This document shows, one piece after another, positions 63,328 through 64,000 of a stretch of DNA of 64,000 nt; position 1 is the first letter of the stretch, and each line of letters begins with the position of its first letter. The notes below the pieces were generated by a model. The model was not told the origin of the DNA. It did no database searches and worked only from the letters and a program-made list of their open reading frames with translations. The stretch is taken from the NCBI GenBank assembly GCA_027493885.1, contig JAOSJZ010000001.1:1178001-1242000 (forward strand). The letters run 5' to 3'. The DNA is from Gaiella sp. GTDB taxonomy: Bacteria > Actinomycetota > Thermoleophilia > Gaiellales > Gaiellaceae. A program made the position numbers and the translations under genes.

Positions 63328-64000
63328 CGTGTGATCAGCTTGACGGACAGCAGGGTGGCGGCGCTCGTCGCGACCAGCACCGCGCTGATCGCAAGGGCGA
63401 CGTCGAAGTCGAGGTCGAACTGCTCGTAGATCGCGAGCGACAGCGTCTGCGTGACACCCTGCAGCGACCCGGCGAACATGATCGTGGCGCCGAACTCGCC
63501 GAGGCCGCGCGCGAACGCCAGCGCCGCCCCCGCCCCGAGCCCGCCGGCGGAAAGCGGGAGCGCCACGCGTAAGAAGACGCCTCCCGGGCCCGCGCCGAGG
63601 GTGCGCGCCGCGCCCGGCAGTGTCGGGTCGAGCGCCTCGAAGGCCGAGACCGCCGTCCGTACGTAGAACGGGCTCGCCACGAAGGTGACTGCGAGGACGA
63701 CCGCGAGCTTGTTAAAGGCGACGTCGATCCCGAGCGCGTCGAGCGTGCCTCCCAGCAGCCCGAGACGGCCGAACGCGGCCAGCAGCCCGATGCCCGCCAC
63801 CGCCGGAGGTAGGACGAGCGGCAGCTCGATCAGCGTGACCACGAGGTCCCGGAGGCGCGAGCGCCGCGTCGCGGCCCAGTACGCCGTCGGCGTGCCCAGG
63901 AGCAGAATCAGCCCGAGCGCGATCAGGTTCGTCTCGAAGGTCACGACGAGCGCGTCCTTGGCGACGTCGCTCCGCAAGGCCGACACCAGCTCGCCCGGAG
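63267..64000 (-). CDS. modB: Molybdate-type ABC transporter permease (N-terminus outside window)
   Basis: The frame stays open to the window end ([21 protein letters not shown]), so the track GTG 63986 is probably internal. Five to six helices and the permease signature [25 protein letters not shown] fit ModB/CysT-type inner-membrane channels. The C-terminus runs 61 bases into modC. A periplasmic ModA would be expected just beyond the edge. Confidence 0.85.
   Translation of the reverse strand, partial: PGELVSALRSDVAKDALVVTFETNLIALGLILLLGTPTAYWAATRRSRLRDLVVTLIELPLVLPPAVAGIGLLAAFGRLGLLGGTLDALGIDVAFNKLAVVLAVTFVASPFYVRTAVSAFEALDPTLPGAARTLGAGPGGVFLRVALPLSAGGLGAGAALAFARGLGEFGATIMFAGSLQGVTQTLSLAIYEQFDLDFDVALAISAVLVATSAATLLSVKLITRWRSSSSSPIPSVASSPLSS

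Overview
The window is about 70% G+C, uses GTG starts freely and is densely packed with genes. Protein signatures point to an actinobacterium, most likely class Thermoleophilia (Gaiellales/Solirubrobacterales-like). The clues are the DnaX sequence, the sdhA-sdhB-HdrB-like succinate dehydrogenase, a DUF2254 protein, 'PELVLVDPEL' proteins and a large Bacillus-type SRP RNA. This placement is inference, since no 16S gene lies in the window.

Layout. 1-5.9 kb: two tRNAs (Ser-GGA, Val-CAC), an M29 aminopeptidase, a membrane cytochrome c and two related proteins sharing a 'PELVLVDP' motif. 5.9-19.0 kb: a minus-strand nitrate-respiration block (narK, diheme cytochrome c, narG, narH, narJ, narI, a CobW-like GTPase, an orphan xanthine/CO-dehydrogenase-type molybdenum subunit, then the PELVLVDP protein). 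A divergent CBS-like gene and a PAS-LuxR regulator sit at its promoter end. The same palindromic site, TGATC/T-N6-GATCA, occurs three times here, which suggests a small local regulon. 19.1-24.5 kb: SRP RNA, dnaX, ybaB, a DUF2254 membrane protein, a DNA ligase relic and recR. 24.5-31.5 kb: asd, an acetyltransferase-like gene, an Asp23 protein, a metallophosphoesterase and sdhA-sdhB-hdrB-like. 31.5-40 kb: an Ig-like repeat exoprotein with an O-antigen-ligase-like protein, pckA, a duplicated Cys-rich protein, an ABC exporter, a PlsC-like acyltransferase and an SGNH hydrolase. 40.8-44.5 kb: two Xer recombinases flanking an imperfect inverted-repeat element, then purK and purE separated by a palindrome and 21-bp tandem repeats. 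44.5-50 kb: a HEAT protein, gltA, icd, mdh, an SDR lacking its catalytic Tyr/Lys and a Lon-like PDZ protease. 50-59.6 kb: small membrane and Cys-rich genes, an aminotransferase, a DEAD-box helicase, a potassium channel, a PadR pair, sucC-methyltransferase-sucD and a VapBC module. 59.7-64 kb: acyl-CoA carboxylase alpha subunit, pgsA and modC-modB, the last cut by the window edge.

How it fits together. The genes describe a respiring heterotroph with a TCA cycle (gltA, icd, sucCD, sdhAB, mdh), PEP carboxykinase for gluconeogenesis, and nitrate as an alternative electron acceptor. Molybdate uptake (modBC) would supply NarG and the XDH-like enzyme. No prophage, IS transposase or CRISPR array was seen.

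Quality caveat. At least twelve genes are broken by one- or two-base shifts, mostly at runs of five G or C, and each is restored to normal family length by one or two bases. The pattern looks like homopolymer error in the assembly rather than decay, so I annotate these genes across the shift. The DNA ligase remnant is different and looks truly degraded.
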